Positions 46,231 through 56,274 are shown, counted from the first letter of the stretch. The stretch: 64,000 bases of DNA from Rhabditoides inermis (GCA_963966185.1 CAWZYM010000158.1:1-64000), one strand, 5' to 3'. Notes: a model not told the origin generated them from the letters alone. A program made the numbers and translations.

Positions 46231-46841
46231 AATCTTCTTTCCCACTTTCTTCAATGACCGAATTCAAAGCGAGAATTGTCTCAATAGAGTTAATCTGAAA
46301 AATAGTAAAAAGTTTGTAATACTTTAACAAACAATACATTTGTAACGAAATCTTTTTGAAACATTTTTGCAAAGCAGTAGATTCGGCAATGATCTTCCAA
46401 TGATCTCCTGTCATCTGTATCATAATCACAGCTGAAATTTGATATGAATATGATATGAATAATTGTAATACTTGTAATACTACCTTGAATTTGATTCCAT
46501 TTGAGACAGTGTGGCAAATGCAAAAGGATATACTTGTTTCTAAACAAAGTTTTGAATCACTTGTTTTTCAATAAGAACATTGGTACCATTTTCCCCAGAA
46601 ACGAAGGTCCGATTCTCTCAAGTTCTTTTTGCGTAAATTCTCGTAAATAGTGATTTGTTTTACCAACAACAGTATCGTTATAGGTTATGTCTTTGGGACA
46701 GACATGTCGATATAAGTTGTCGCATGGATTGACAGAATGATCCAAGTTGTGAGACAAGTGGTAGAAGAAGAAATCAGGAGGAGAAAAGAACGACGCATCA
46801 ACGACTGCCAAACAAACGAACAAACATAGAACAAGGCGCAT
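46231..46841 (-). pseudogene. M13 (neprilysin-like) peptidase N-terminal gene, cut by the retrotransposon
   Basis: Exons 46841-46561, 46431-46338 and 46294 to about 46,231 join in phase. The product has a signal peptide (MRLVLCLFVCLAVVDA) and the M13 signature SVNPCDNLYRHVCPKD, in which N-P-C-x-x-(F/L)-Y-x-x-x-C is diagnostic of the family N-terminus. Exon 2 gives CDYDTDDRRSLEDHCRIYCF; exon 3 gives INSIETILALNSVIEESGKE and then runs into the 5' end of the retrotransposon. The zinc-binding HExxH half is not in this window. It may have been a short secreted M13-like protein before the insertion. Function is probably lost unless the first exon alone is used. Confidence 0.55.
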
Positions 46842-47236
46842 TCTGCTACCGACATTGCTGCGTCACTGGTTATTTTATACACGATGTATGTTTTCTCTCA
46901 ACCATCTTGAATCATCGTTCATCGAATTGCAACAGTGCAAATACACAATCGTTCGCTGCATCATACGATCGCTTTTTATTCATCGGAAGGATCCTTTAGG
47001 AAAAATCAATTAAAGATCGAGCCACTAAAAAGAGAATTGTGGTATGTGGAAGAGATTTTGCACGTGTGAAGTGATTGCTTGAATCCACAGACCACAAATC
47101 AATAGGTTGTTCCGTAGTGGGGACTACGATCAATAGTTCGGTAACGATATGTTCGAGTACTATCTCAAACGGATTCTAACAATCCCAATCCAAAAATTAT
47201 TGTATCAGAATCGAAAGAAGAATTATTAAGCACGCA
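46842..47236. other. intergenic, nothing recognised
   Basis: About 400 bp between the M13-like start and the MSP 3' end. It should hold the promoter of the M13-like gene. No motif stands out. Confidence 0.45.
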
Positions 47237-47242
47237 TTTATT
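47237..47242 (-). terminator. poly(A) signal of the MSP gene
   Basis: AATAAA on the minus strand, 14 bp after the MSP stop codon (47,257-47,259). Confidence 0.7.
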
Positions 47243-47256
47243 CTGCACAAGAGCAT

Positions 47257-47694
47257 TCAAGGGTTGTACTCGATGGGGAGGTTCTTGCGGCGGACCATTC
47301 CGTCGCCCTGGAACCACTCGCGGCGGAAGGTCTTGGCGGCGCCGTCGGGGGTGTTGGTCCACTCGATGGTGATGCGGTCGTTGTTGGTGTCCTCCTGACC
47401 GTACTGGAACGCGTCGCAAGAAACGGCCATCAGCACGGCCTCCTTGGGGTCGAGCACTCCGCACGGCGGGTCGACGCCGAGGCGCTTCATGTTGGTCGTC
47501 TTGATGGCCCATCCGATGCGGCGACCTCCAGCGTTGGTGATCTGGAGAGACGAGGGTTAGGGTACTGTAGAATACAGTAGTCTAAGTCAGCTCACCTTGA
47601 TGTGGTAGGTGTGCTTGTCATCGTAGGGGGCGTTGAAGACGATCTTGGTACCCGGCTGGGTGTTGATATCTCCGGGAGGGACGGACTGAGCCAT
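47257..47694 (-). CDS. msp: major sperm protein (MSP)
   Basis: Cytoskeletal and signalling protein of nematode sperm: it polymerises to drive amoeboid crawling and is released to trigger oocyte maturation. Exons 47694-47596 and 47541-47257 join in phase to give exactly 127 residues, the standard length. [60 protein letters not shown] and the ending [17 protein letters not shown] then IEYNP are nearly identical to Caenorhabditis MSPs. Unlike typical intronless C. elegans msp genes, it has one 54 bp intron after residue 33. This gene identifies the organism as a nematode. Confidence 0.98.
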
Positions 47695-47871
47695 GGCGAA
47701 TGGATGCCGGCAGCCCGCCGCGCCCGCCTTTTATTCGACCCTCCAGACATGCTAATCGGCGAGTTGCGCCAATTAGCGACGGATTGACTAATTGAGTGAG
47801 TAGGGAAAGCATGGTGATTTGCATATTCAAAGTATGGAATGAGGAAAAAATTTATTAAACGTAACAACAAT

Positions 47872-48339
47872 TTAGTGTCCGTAATAGGCGGGAGTTGCGT
47901 AGTAGTTCTGCCTGGGCTCGGACCCGTAGTATCCAGTGTGGTGCGGCTCGTATCCGTAGTGGGCGGGCGCATAGTGGGCGGGGCCAGCGTGACCGTATCC
48001 GCCACCGTAGCCGGCTCCGTATCCGGTACCGTACTCCTTGCCATCTCCGTAGCTCTTCTCGTATCCTCCCTGGTAGTTGGTCGCCTTGTGATGATCGTAG
48101 GTACCGTAGTCTCCGTGCTTCTCGCTACCGTACTCCTCTCCCTTGCCTCCTCCGTATTTGTTGTCATGCGAGTAGTCGTTACCGTATCCCTTCCCGAATC
48201 CGGCCTCGTAGCCATAGCTTCCGTGACCGTATCCTCCGTAGAGGTCTAAATAAGGTGAGAGGAAGAAGTGATTGATATTGCTGTACTCACTGGCTCCGAC
48301 GATAGCGATGATAGCAGAAGAGAAGAGGAGGGAACGCAT
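47872..48339 (-). CDS. secreted Gly/Tyr-rich protein, copy 1
   Basis: Exons 48339-48291 and 48245-47872 join in phase to 140 residues. A signal peptide (MRSLLFSSAIIAIVGA) is followed by a low-complexity mature part of GYG, HGSYGY, YGTGYGAGYGGGYG and HYGYEP repeats, ending TPAYYGH. Similar GY-rich secreted proteins in nematodes serve as epidermal antimicrobial peptides or cuticle and structural components; neither can be chosen here. It is almost identical to copy 2 (53,075-53,548). A TATAAATA lies upstream at about 48,374-48,381, and AATAAA on the minus strand at 47,851-47,856 follows the stop. Confidence 0.85.
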   Translation of the reverse strand: MRSLLFSSAIIAIVGASEYSNINHFFLSPYLDLYGGYGHGSYGYEAGFGKGYGNDYSHDNKYGGGKGEEYGSEKHGDYGTYDHHKATNYQGGYEKSYGDGKEYGTGYGAGYGGGYGHAGPAHYAPAHYGYEPHHTGYYGSEPRQNYYATPAYYGH

Positions 48340-48500
48340 GTTGAATGAATGATGTCTATTCGATAGAGGGAACGGTATTTATACTAGCCACGCTCGAGAG
48401 GTGAATAGTCGCAGACTCGTTTGCATCCTAGTTTTTCTCACCATTCTCGATGCGTGATCTATTCACTTACGTTTATATCATGGATATTGTGAGAAGCAGA
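48340..48500 (-). promoter_or_regulatory. promoter of Gly/Tyr-rich copy 1
   Basis: TATAAATA about 35 bp upstream of the ATG, plus about 120 bp (to about 48,495) conserved with the region upstream of copy 2. The conservation includes TTCACTTACGTTTATAT. Confidence 0.55.
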
Positions 48501-48530
48501 AAGAAATAGAACTATGTAAGAAACATTAAA

Positions 48531-48835
48531 ATGTTTATTATGTTGTTATTAAGTTTGGCTTGCCTTGCGCTCATATCATCTAATATCGCTTGAGTTCATA
48601 GAAGAGGAGAAGACTCGTTTTAGCCACCCGCTTTGTTTCAATATGTGTACAGTGTATAAAGAGTATCGAACAGTTGTTTTGTGTTCACACGAACTCCTTA
48701 TTGTCAGTTGGTATCACATGTGGACTTTTCTGTGAAATCTGGCGTCCAACAAACAATCAAGTAAACAATACCTTCTCGATGTATCCGATCTAAGATTGAG
48801 TCTCTCAACAGAACGAAAACGATGCAAACGAAGAC

Positions 48836-48882
<47 letters not shown>

Positions 48883-49140
48883 GGAGGGGACGATCCGCAC
48901 CCTACCCCACCTCACCCTTCTCTCTCACCGCTCATTGTTGTGCAATACCCCTAGCCCCATAGCGACAGCGCGCGTATAAACACGGTTTCCACAACCATGG
49001 AGTCTGCGGAATCCTTGCCTTCTTTTTCGAAGGAGAAGCGCGTTGCTCGCCGGGATGAGCGCACTCTGCACTCACTGCGAGTGCCCGCCTACTGGAGGAC
49101 CAACTATGTCAACATCAACATGGATTTACCGGGAAGCAAG
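48531..49140. repeat. segmental duplication, derived copy
   Basis: Direct repeat of 38,609-39,220. It carries the 3' flank of CRAT, a GA repeat (48,836-48,882), the TATA promoter (TATAAA at 48,975-48,980) and part of exon 1. It lacks a 40-50 bp stretch present just before the ATG of copy B. Confidence 0.85.
48997..49140 (+). pseudogene. copy C: truncated exon 1 of the unrecognised family
   Basis: 48 codons from ATG at 48,997 (MESAESLPSFSKEKRVARRD) match exon 1 of copies A and B up to MDLPGSK. The sequence then leaves the homology; the frame stays open for 37 more codons into unrelated DNA. Promoter and start codon are intact, so a short chimeric product is possible. Confidence 0.7.
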
Positions 49141-49340
49141 AGATGGAAAGAGCTCGATCAGGAGAAAAGAGCTCGATCATGTACAATGACCTCAAGTGGG
49201 CGACACCTTTTACACCGATGTGATAAGTCAAACAAACAACAACAAGAAACATAACCCGATCACGATCAGATTCAGACGCAACACATCCGAACATGCATTT
49301 ATTCTGACAAATGTCAAGACGAGATTAAGTGTTATTAGAT

Positions 49341-50175
49341 CTAGATGGACAATTTGGCCAGCTTGTCGCGCGGATCATTACCTGATCCTTCAGCCGCCCG
49401 CCCGTCACCATCCCTGTCCGGGCTCATCTTCTCCAGCGCGTCGATCTTCTCAACCAGCTCGGCGTTCTGGAGCAGGACATCTCGCAGGCTGACGCTCAGC
49501 CTCTCGCAGCGACGGCAGCTGCTCTCCAGGCGGTTCTCCACTTCTTGCTCCTCCATTCGCATCTCCCTGTACAGGATACGAAGACTGTCCTCCGAGGTCC
49601 GTCTCAACATCTCCTCATCTATAAGCATACAATGTTTGGTTGTAGGGCGTACATTGCGCATTGTACGTACCGGACGGCGGAAAGCAGGGTGACCCCTGTG
49701 CTCGAATGCACAGGTCGAACACAACGGGTACAGCTGATAGCTGCAATCGACCCTCCGAGAACGATGCAAGCACAGCACTCCGGCGTGTACTGCACCAACT
49801 GAATTAAAACGACCCATCGTCAACTTTTCGTTGTCAACTACTAGCCTTGTCAACTACTACTCAATATTAGTCGTCCTTCTCCCTCATTACTACGAGTCCA
49901 ACTACAATAATTCAACACAATTACCGTACATCTATCTAACTACAGTACTCCGTTTCTTTACATACCGTAAAACGTCCCAAGTACAGCACTCCTTCTCATA
50001 GACAGTATCCCATAGAAAAGTACCTCATCTTCTTGCAGCCTTTCACGTGGTTCGTCTGGCAGCGATGACATAGCTTCACTCCACATTCACAGCTGTAGGC
50101 AATGACGTGGCTAAGCCCACAAGGCCCGTCACAAGTCGCATTATACAACTGTAGCGGGTCGAAGACGTCGCTCAT
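49341..50175 (-). CDS. B-box/coiled-coil (TRIM-like, RING-less) protein; exon junction unresolved
   Basis: Two coding blocks are seen. Block 1 (50175-50024) starts MSDVFDPLQLYNATCDGPC right after a TTTCTAG acceptor and contains a cysteine/histidine set (CDGPCG, SCECGVKLCHRCQTNH) resembling a B-box. It ends at donor GTACTT. Block 2 (open from 49853 to 49341) contains a second B-box-like set (CLHRSRRVDC, LCSTCAFEHRGH), then a long charged helix (MRMEEQEVENRLESSCRRCE, SLRDVLLQNAELVEKIDALE) and a disordered tail. B-box, B-box, coiled coil is the TRIM layout without a RING. The obvious acceptor (TTTAATTCAG before 49,810) is one base out of phase with block 1. A missed micro-exon, a sequence error or two separate genes are possible. 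Confidence 0.5.
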
Positions 50176-50650
50176 TCTAGAAAGAAAGCAAGACTATACA
50201 CAACGAACACGAGCACGAGAAGAAGATGAAGAAGATGACGCAAAAAGATGAAGAAGATTTGAAGCTGCGGAAACGGGCGGCAAGAAAGCGACGGGAAGGG
50301 ACAGACGCTCACTGTGAGCGGCAGAACGACAACCGACCGCGTGTGCAGGCGGAGCGAAATGACGGCCGGGCTTCCCGACCGCGCGCTTTTCTTCCTCCCA
50401 CTAGACGCATGCTAATTCTCCACGCATGCAAATGAAGTGCGCGTTCTTTGAATTCTCCACTCTGCCTCGCGCCCGGACACGGCGATAGAATTGTACTCTG
50501 CACCTTTGATTAGTACTGCTTGCACGGCCCGGTTCGCGCTCGCGCGTTCACTGGTTTGCGTGACGGTAGACGCACGCGACGCACATGCAACGCGTCTCCC
50601 ATGTTAAAGAAAAATAAGCTCCTTATCATTGTCAATTTCTGAGAGGCTGC
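50176..50650. other. intergenic, nothing recognised
   Basis: Purine-rich at 50,220-50,250, then GC-rich. It should include the upstream region of the B-box gene. Confidence 0.4.
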
Positions 50651-50654
50651 GAAC

Positions 50655-50735
50655 ATGGTCTCATGGTTTAGCGGTTAGCGAGCGCGGCCAGTATTCTGTT
50701 TATCGCAGGTTCGATTCTTTTCGCTGCCACAATTT
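50655..50735 (+). repeat. tRNA-related SINE-like sequence
   Basis: Has an A-box-like TGGTTTAGCGGTTAGCG and a B-box GGTTCGATTC at the right spacing for an RNA polymerase III internal promoter. The acceptor and T stems do not pair, so this is not a working tRNA gene. A SINE head or tRNA pseudogene is likely. Confidence 0.5.
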
Positions 50736-51249
50736 TTGCTAAATTGTTCGAGCCATCCGCGACGCGAAACTGATGCGCAGGGTGCGTCTGAGTTCACCGG
50801 GCAGTGAACAAATGAGTGACACAACGGCCGGGCCGTGGCTTGCTAGCTAGAATCGAGCTATCGTTATAACTTACAACTTGCTTGGATAGAAGAGATCTGT
50901 GTGATATGTGTGATATGTGTGTCGGTTGTAGGTGTCAGACTGTTCACCCCCCCCCCTTTCTCTGTCCCAATCAAACTGTTCACTTGCTACATCATTGCTG
51001 TGTTGTCTGCGATAAATGTTTCAAATTCCGGAGTTACTTGTTGACTGAAGGGATACATTTTTCAAATATTTTGTTAGTGAAAAGTTTGTTTATCAGCAGA
51101 TTCAAGTTATACAACCGTCGACCTAGCCAATAAGGGGACTGACCTAAGGCTCTCGAGTACAAGTCGCTAGCTGCTTACAAGGGGTACATCGATGAATGCA
51201 ATGAATTTGGATCAGATGACGTCACAGACTTCTGAGTAGAGGCTCACGA

Positions 51250-51370
51250 AAGTTGTGAGGGTGGTCGTCACTCCACCGTGACTTGCATCATCATTGGCCG
51301 CCGAGAGGATTGAACCCGGAACCTTCCGCTTGATAGCTGGGCGCACATCCACTGCGCTAGCCACCACCCC
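51250..51370 (-). repeat. tRNA-related SINE-like sequence
   Basis: On the minus strand: GGTGGTGGCTAGCGCAGTGG (A box) and GGTTCCGGGTTCAATCCTCT (B box), about 45 bp apart, followed by GGCGGCCAATGATGATG. It looks like the tRNA-derived head of a SINE. The body and tail are not clear. Confidence 0.5.
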
Positions 51371-51402
51371 TAGTTTACCGTAGAATAGTTGCGCCAATCT
51401 GC

Positions 51403-51507
51403 TATAATATTATTCTGGAAGATAGTTCGCAGATTACGGTAGAAAATTGATCTACCCTCAAGTCGCATTCGATCTACCTTCTAGTCGTGAGGAGACCCAA
51501 GCGCGCG
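51403..51507. mobile_element. small MITE-like repeat X, copy 1, left part
   Basis: Matches 56,857-56,966. It starts after ATAATATTATTC and includes GAAAATTGATCTACC and CTAGTCGTGAGGAGACCCAA. It is split at 51,507 by a retrotransposon fragment; the rest continues at 52,732. Confidence 0.7.
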
Positions 51508-52731
51508 TTTTTTTTAATGCCTTGATAACTGGACTGCAGCAGTGGACGAGAAGCGCACAGTCGATGTCATCTACTTCGACTTCGCCAAGGCCTTCGACCG
51601 CGTCTCTCATTCTAAGCTCCTGTTGAAGCTCGAGTCGTACGAGTTCGCCCCTGCCATTGTCAATTGGATTCGCAACTACCTTCTTGGACGCACCTTTCGT
51701 GTACGAGTGAATGTCGACTACTCTCCATCATGTGATATCCTCTCTGGTGTTCCACAGGGTACCGTCCTAGGCCCGGTGCTCTTCAATATCTACACGGCTG
51801 ATCTGATCCCGCCGTTGCGACAACACGCGACGTGCAGAGCTTACGCTGACGACGTCAAGGTCTACCGCTCTTTCGGACTACAGGACAATCGACTACCTCT
51901 GCAACAGGCTGTTGATCTTGTCAGTCAATGGTCTGTGACGTGGCAGCTTCCTCTCGCTGCTCACAAGACCAAAACCCTGTACATCGGCAAGAATAATCCA
52001 CGGCACACCTACAGTATCAGCACCACTGCGATCGAAGGCGTCGACGAGGTTGTCGATCTGGGGTTCACCATAACCTCAGACCTACAATTCTCCAAACATT
52101 GCCGCATCATCTACTCAAAGGCGTACAACCGGGCGTACACCATTTTCCGTTCCATCATCTCTGCTGACCGTCAGATGCTCATCGATATCTACACCACGTA
52201 CGTTCGTCCTCTCTTGGAGTACGGTACGTGCGTCTTCAATCCATCTGACCGGGCATCGACCATCCTACTCGAGCGTGTGCAGAACTACGTCACACGGGTC
52301 ATCTTCGCGCGTACAACGTCACTGGGGTACAATGCTTCGGCCGAGCAGCGCAACCAGGCACTTCGTTTGCATTCTCTCGAGCAGCGTCGCCAGGTCAACG
52401 ACATCGTGATGCTCTACAAGGTTTTTTATGGCTTCGTGGAGGTTGACAAAAGCAGTTTCTTCCATTTCATGACTGATAGATTCGGTGCTCCCAAACTTGT
52501 CGTTCCCGGGTCTAGGCTAACAGTTAGAGAGCGCGTTTGGAACGTGCGAGTTTGTAAATTCTTCTCTCTCATTCCTCAGTATGTCTCCGATCAGGCCCCG
52601 GCGTCCCCCGCTGCTTTTAGTAGACAGCAGCTCCACTTGTGAGATTCGTTTTGTTGTATCTTGATATCATCTTTTTTACATTATTGTATTTCACGTGTTC
52701 TTAAAAACCGTATAAATTATTATTATTATGT
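51508..52731 (+). mobile_element. 5'-truncated non-LTR retrotransposon inserted in repeat X
   Basis: The homologous empty site at 56,967 fixes both boundaries within a few bases. The fragment begins inside the reverse transcriptase domain and ends in an (ATT)n tail (52,714-52,729), typical of a truncated LINE insertion. Confidence 0.8.
51516..52642 (+). pseudogene. reverse transcriptase C-terminal fragment
   Basis: An open frame of about 375 codons with no proper start (it runs in from CLDNWTAAVDEKRTVDVIYF). Motifs: VIYFDFAKAFDRVSHSKLLL, SGVPQGTVLGPVLF and the catalytic YADD (AYADDVKVY), then thumb and C-terminal regions to QQLHL. It is related to, but clearly different from, ORF2 at 42,397, so a second LINE family is present. 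The endonuclease and the first RT blocks are missing. Confidence 0.85.
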
Positions 52732-52894
52732 TTTCAAACGATAATATTGATCAAAGAAGCCGGCATGCGAATCAAAGAGGCCGTGCGACACTCGACCATT
52801 TGCCCGCGCTGTCTCACCTCTCTCGCTCGAAACTGAATTTCGTCAACTGACCCCGGCTGGCAATAACAGAAACTATCCTCCAGGCGGCGACTAT
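52732..52894. mobile_element. small MITE-like repeat X, copy 1, right part
   Basis: Continues the repeat with TCAAACGATAATATT through CTCCAGGCGGCGACTATA, matching 56,967-57,126. Its outer end TATAGTCGCCG (inverted) resembles the left end GATAGTTCGCCG, suggesting short imperfect terminal inverted repeats. Confidence 0.65.
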
Positions 52895-53074
52895 ATGTAT
52901 TTTGCCGAACCTGGAATCGAGTCGTGGGGTTTGTTTTGTACCCTGATTGATGAACTAATTGAACAACTCTCCTAATATTTTCCCCGACGTTTCTGTGATC
53001 ATGTAAGTGTATATGTGTACCTTTGATCCGTATAATATTGTTTACATGCAAAAAATAAATGATGAAACAACAAT

Positions 53075-53548
53075 TCAGTGTCCGTAATAGGCGGGAGTTC
53101 CGTAGTAGTTCTGCTTGGGCTCGTATCCGTAGTATCCAGTGTGGTGCGGCTCGTATCCATAGTGGGCGGGCGCATAGTGGGCGGGGCCAGAGTGACCGTA
53201 TCCGCCACCGTAGCCGGCTCCGTATCCGGTACCGTACTCCTTGCCCTCTCCGTAGCTCTTCTCGTATCCTCCCTGGTAGTTGGTCGACTTGTGATGATCG
53301 TAGGTACCGTAGTCTCCATGCTTCTCGCTACCGTACTCCTCTCCCTTGGCTCCTCCGTACTTGTTGTCATGCGAGTAGTCGTTACCGTATCCCTTGCCGA
53401 ATCCGGCTCCGTAGCCATAGCTTCCGTGACCGAATCCTCCGTAGAGGTCTAAACAAGTGTTGAATGGAAGGATAACATAATCGATACTGCTGTACTCACT
53501 GGCTCCGACGATAGCGATGATAGCAGAAGAGAAGAGGAGGGAACGCAT
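53075..53548 (-). CDS. secreted Gly/Tyr-rich protein, copy 2
   Basis: Exons 53548-53500 and 53448-53075, with the same exon lengths as copy 1 (49 and 374 bases), give 140 residues. Signal peptide and GY repeats differ from copy 1 at only a few positions (for example YGAG for YEAG and YGYEPKQ for YGSEPRQ). The homology continues about 150 bp upstream through the TATAAATA box, so gene and promoter were duplicated together. The two copies lie 5.2 kb apart in direct orientation. Confidence 0.85.
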   Translation of the reverse strand: MRSLLFSSAIIAIVGASEYSSIDYVILPFNTCLDLYGGFGHGSYGYGAGFGKGYGNDYSHDNKYGGAKGEEYGSEKHGDYGTYDHHKSTNYQGGYEKSYGEGKEYGTGYGAGYGGGYGHSGPAHYAPAHYGYEPHHTGYYGYEPKQNYYGTPAYYGH

Positions 53549-54130
53549 GTTGAATGGATGATGTCTACTCGGTGGAGGGAGCGGGTATTTATACTAGCCA
53601 CGCTCGAGAGGTGAATAGTCGCATACTAGTTTGCATCCTAGTTTTTTCACTATTCTCGATGCGTGATCTATTCACTTACGTTTATATAATGGACTTTTAT
53701 GAGAAGTAATCAAAAATACACGTGCTGCAGAAAAAAAGAAATAAAAAAGAAATGTATAGGAAAATATATGAATAAAAAATTCGACAATACGAGGAGCATC
53801 AATATTGTTAGAAAATCTGTGCAGGACTTCTCTTGAAAGAATCAACCATAAAAACCCAGTTCATAATTTAGTCGCGTAATCTCCCTCTCCAAATCTCACT
53901 CCTATCATGGCTACAAACTAGCACAAACCATCCCTCTTTTTTCTTTTTCTCGCTCACCCATATGCTAACGTCTTCAGTGAAAACATTTATCAGAATAAAG
54001 ACTTTCAATGAACCAAACAATTATCAAATCATCAATCGAATTCGCACTCTCAAATCCTGATTCGTGCTGGGACAAAATGTGACCACATGCAATGAACTAA
54101 CAAACAAATAACAAAAAGACCATGAGATAG
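53549..54130. other. promoter of copy 2 and spacer
   Basis: The first about 150 bp is the duplicated promoter. The rest is AT-rich with no gene seen. Confidence 0.45.
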
Positions 54131-55275
54131 TCACTCCACTGTGACAGTGGGAACAGCGACAGGCGCCGCCCTCACAGACTCCGCCTCCCTGCCGAGACCC
54201 CTCAGGGCAACGCCGGCCGGCCGAACCTCGTCCACTTTCGAGCGATGCAGATGAACCCACGGGGTGACTGGAGGTTTTTTAAATGATAATCGAATCTCCT
54301 ACTCTCCCAATCGCTCTCTCTCTCTATCTCTCTCTCTCTCTCTTTATCTCACTCCCTCCTCTCTCTCTCTCTCTCCCTCTTTCCCTTCCCCCTCCCCACC
54401 TTGTTCGAAGCACTTCTCTCCCTCCCTCCCCCCGCACGCCCTTCCACCCCAGCTGTAGCTGCCCAGTTTGTCCCCACAAGACGGACAAGCGATCTGAAAA
54501 CATCAATCACTCATTCATACATAACATACACGCAATATCCATGTTTTACGGGATTATATACTTGTAAAATCATTTATTGAACGCAATTATGTGTATATCT
54601 CTCTTCGTAGTAAACGATATTATAATCAACACTTGACAATAACCTCGACCTTGACCTCATAGTAATACTACGTACTGTTACATAATCTACGTTTCATGAA
54701 AATCGTGTAACCCAAAAGTCGTAGACACCAACAATTGACACTCTGTGTTGACGAACTGTCTACGCGCATACTATACCCCTCCATATCGGTCTCTCTCCTT
54801 CCCTCCCCACTCGCCTTTCCCTGATAGTCATCCATTTGCATCCACTTCATTGGCTCGATCACGTATTCCATACGACAGTCCGAACCGTCCTGCAAACAAA
54901 TACGTGTTCACTTCTTCCTGTTAGAAATGTTTCCACAAAGAATATCTTTCTCAAATGCTAATGCCACAAGTAGTAGGGGAAACATGTAATAGTTGTGATC
55001 TTGTTGCTTACTTTAGACTTTCTAACTTCAGACTTCCCATTGTTTCTACGAATTGTTGCCTTCACTAGAGCCTAAAACGCACGAGAAAATGCAACATTCT
55101 TTTTAATCGTCTCTCTCTGCCTTTTGACACTTTATTGTACTACAAGTTTATGAGGACTTCGGCGTGAGCTTCTTCTCGATGGTTCAATGTTTGTCTTTGT
55201 CTTGGAAAGGACCACTGTCTTTCCTCAACGTTAGCCCATAAGATCATGGCCCACACTTGAACTCATATAGCTTTC

Positions 55276-55312
<37 letters not shown>

Positions 55313-56230
55313 CACCTGTCTCTTGTGTTTGACGAGATGAGATGCGAAGAACAGCGGGTGACGGCACTTGCCACATCTGAAGTCACAATAATCAATTGAA
55401 GTAAATAATAAACAATGTTTGTATCATTTCATTCTTGAGAAACAATTGTAACCGTTTGCTATTTGCGTTTCAACAACAGATGACGTTCACTCAAAATCAA
55501 ATACCATGAAAAATGAGTGATATTCTTAATGTACGTTTCAAAAATAGGAGATATCTGCCGATCAATGACATGATTAATCAATGTAAGTGATAGCACCAAC
55601 ATCACATTCCTATCTAATATTTAAAAAAAAGCTAAACTGAGTTTGAACTAGCTTGTTTCTCAATCAACCTAGTCTGGTGCCACGATCCCAGTCACAGAGC
55701 AGGTCCTCCACCCTGACACGCGCTCAATGGCAGTCCGTCCACCCACCTGAACTTGTTCCCCTTCTCCTCTCCCTCATCCGACGGCTGATCCAAGTCCTTC
55801 ACGAACACCGCCGCTTTCGGATCAGAGCCTGAAAACATGTATAAAATAAGCTTCACGATTATTATTATGCGATACAAATTCTTGAATTCAATGAAGGGAG
55901 TATATCTGACATCCACCAATCATCAAAACTGAATACATAACTTAACAATAATTCGCAATTTGTAAATTTAAAAAAAAAATCACCCACCCGACTGCGGTGC
56001 GTTGCCGCTCACGAGACACCAGCGCCTGGAATAGAAAGCATTAACACCGATCACGCCTTTATCCACGACTATTAAATGTTCAATTCGCTCTCACACATAA
56101 CCATCACCAGTGACATAAAAAAGTGGTAAGCAACATTCTGACATTATCTTTCCTCCCTTTCATATTACAATCCATTCCCTCTCCTTCAGCCTCTTTCTTC
56201 CTCCCTACTCTATCCCCGCTCTCTCTCTCC

Positions 56231-56274
<44 letters not shown>

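Noticed and set aside
45183..46298. 371-codon plus-strand open frame opposite retrotransposon ORF1
   Set aside because: It is antisense to a protein-like frame with coiled-coil and ORF1 features; its own translation is Arg/His/Leu-rich and low in information. It is a shadow.
50655..50735. Functional tRNA gene
   Set aside because: A- and B-box motifs are present, but acceptor and T stems do not pair, and no plausible anticodon arm was found.
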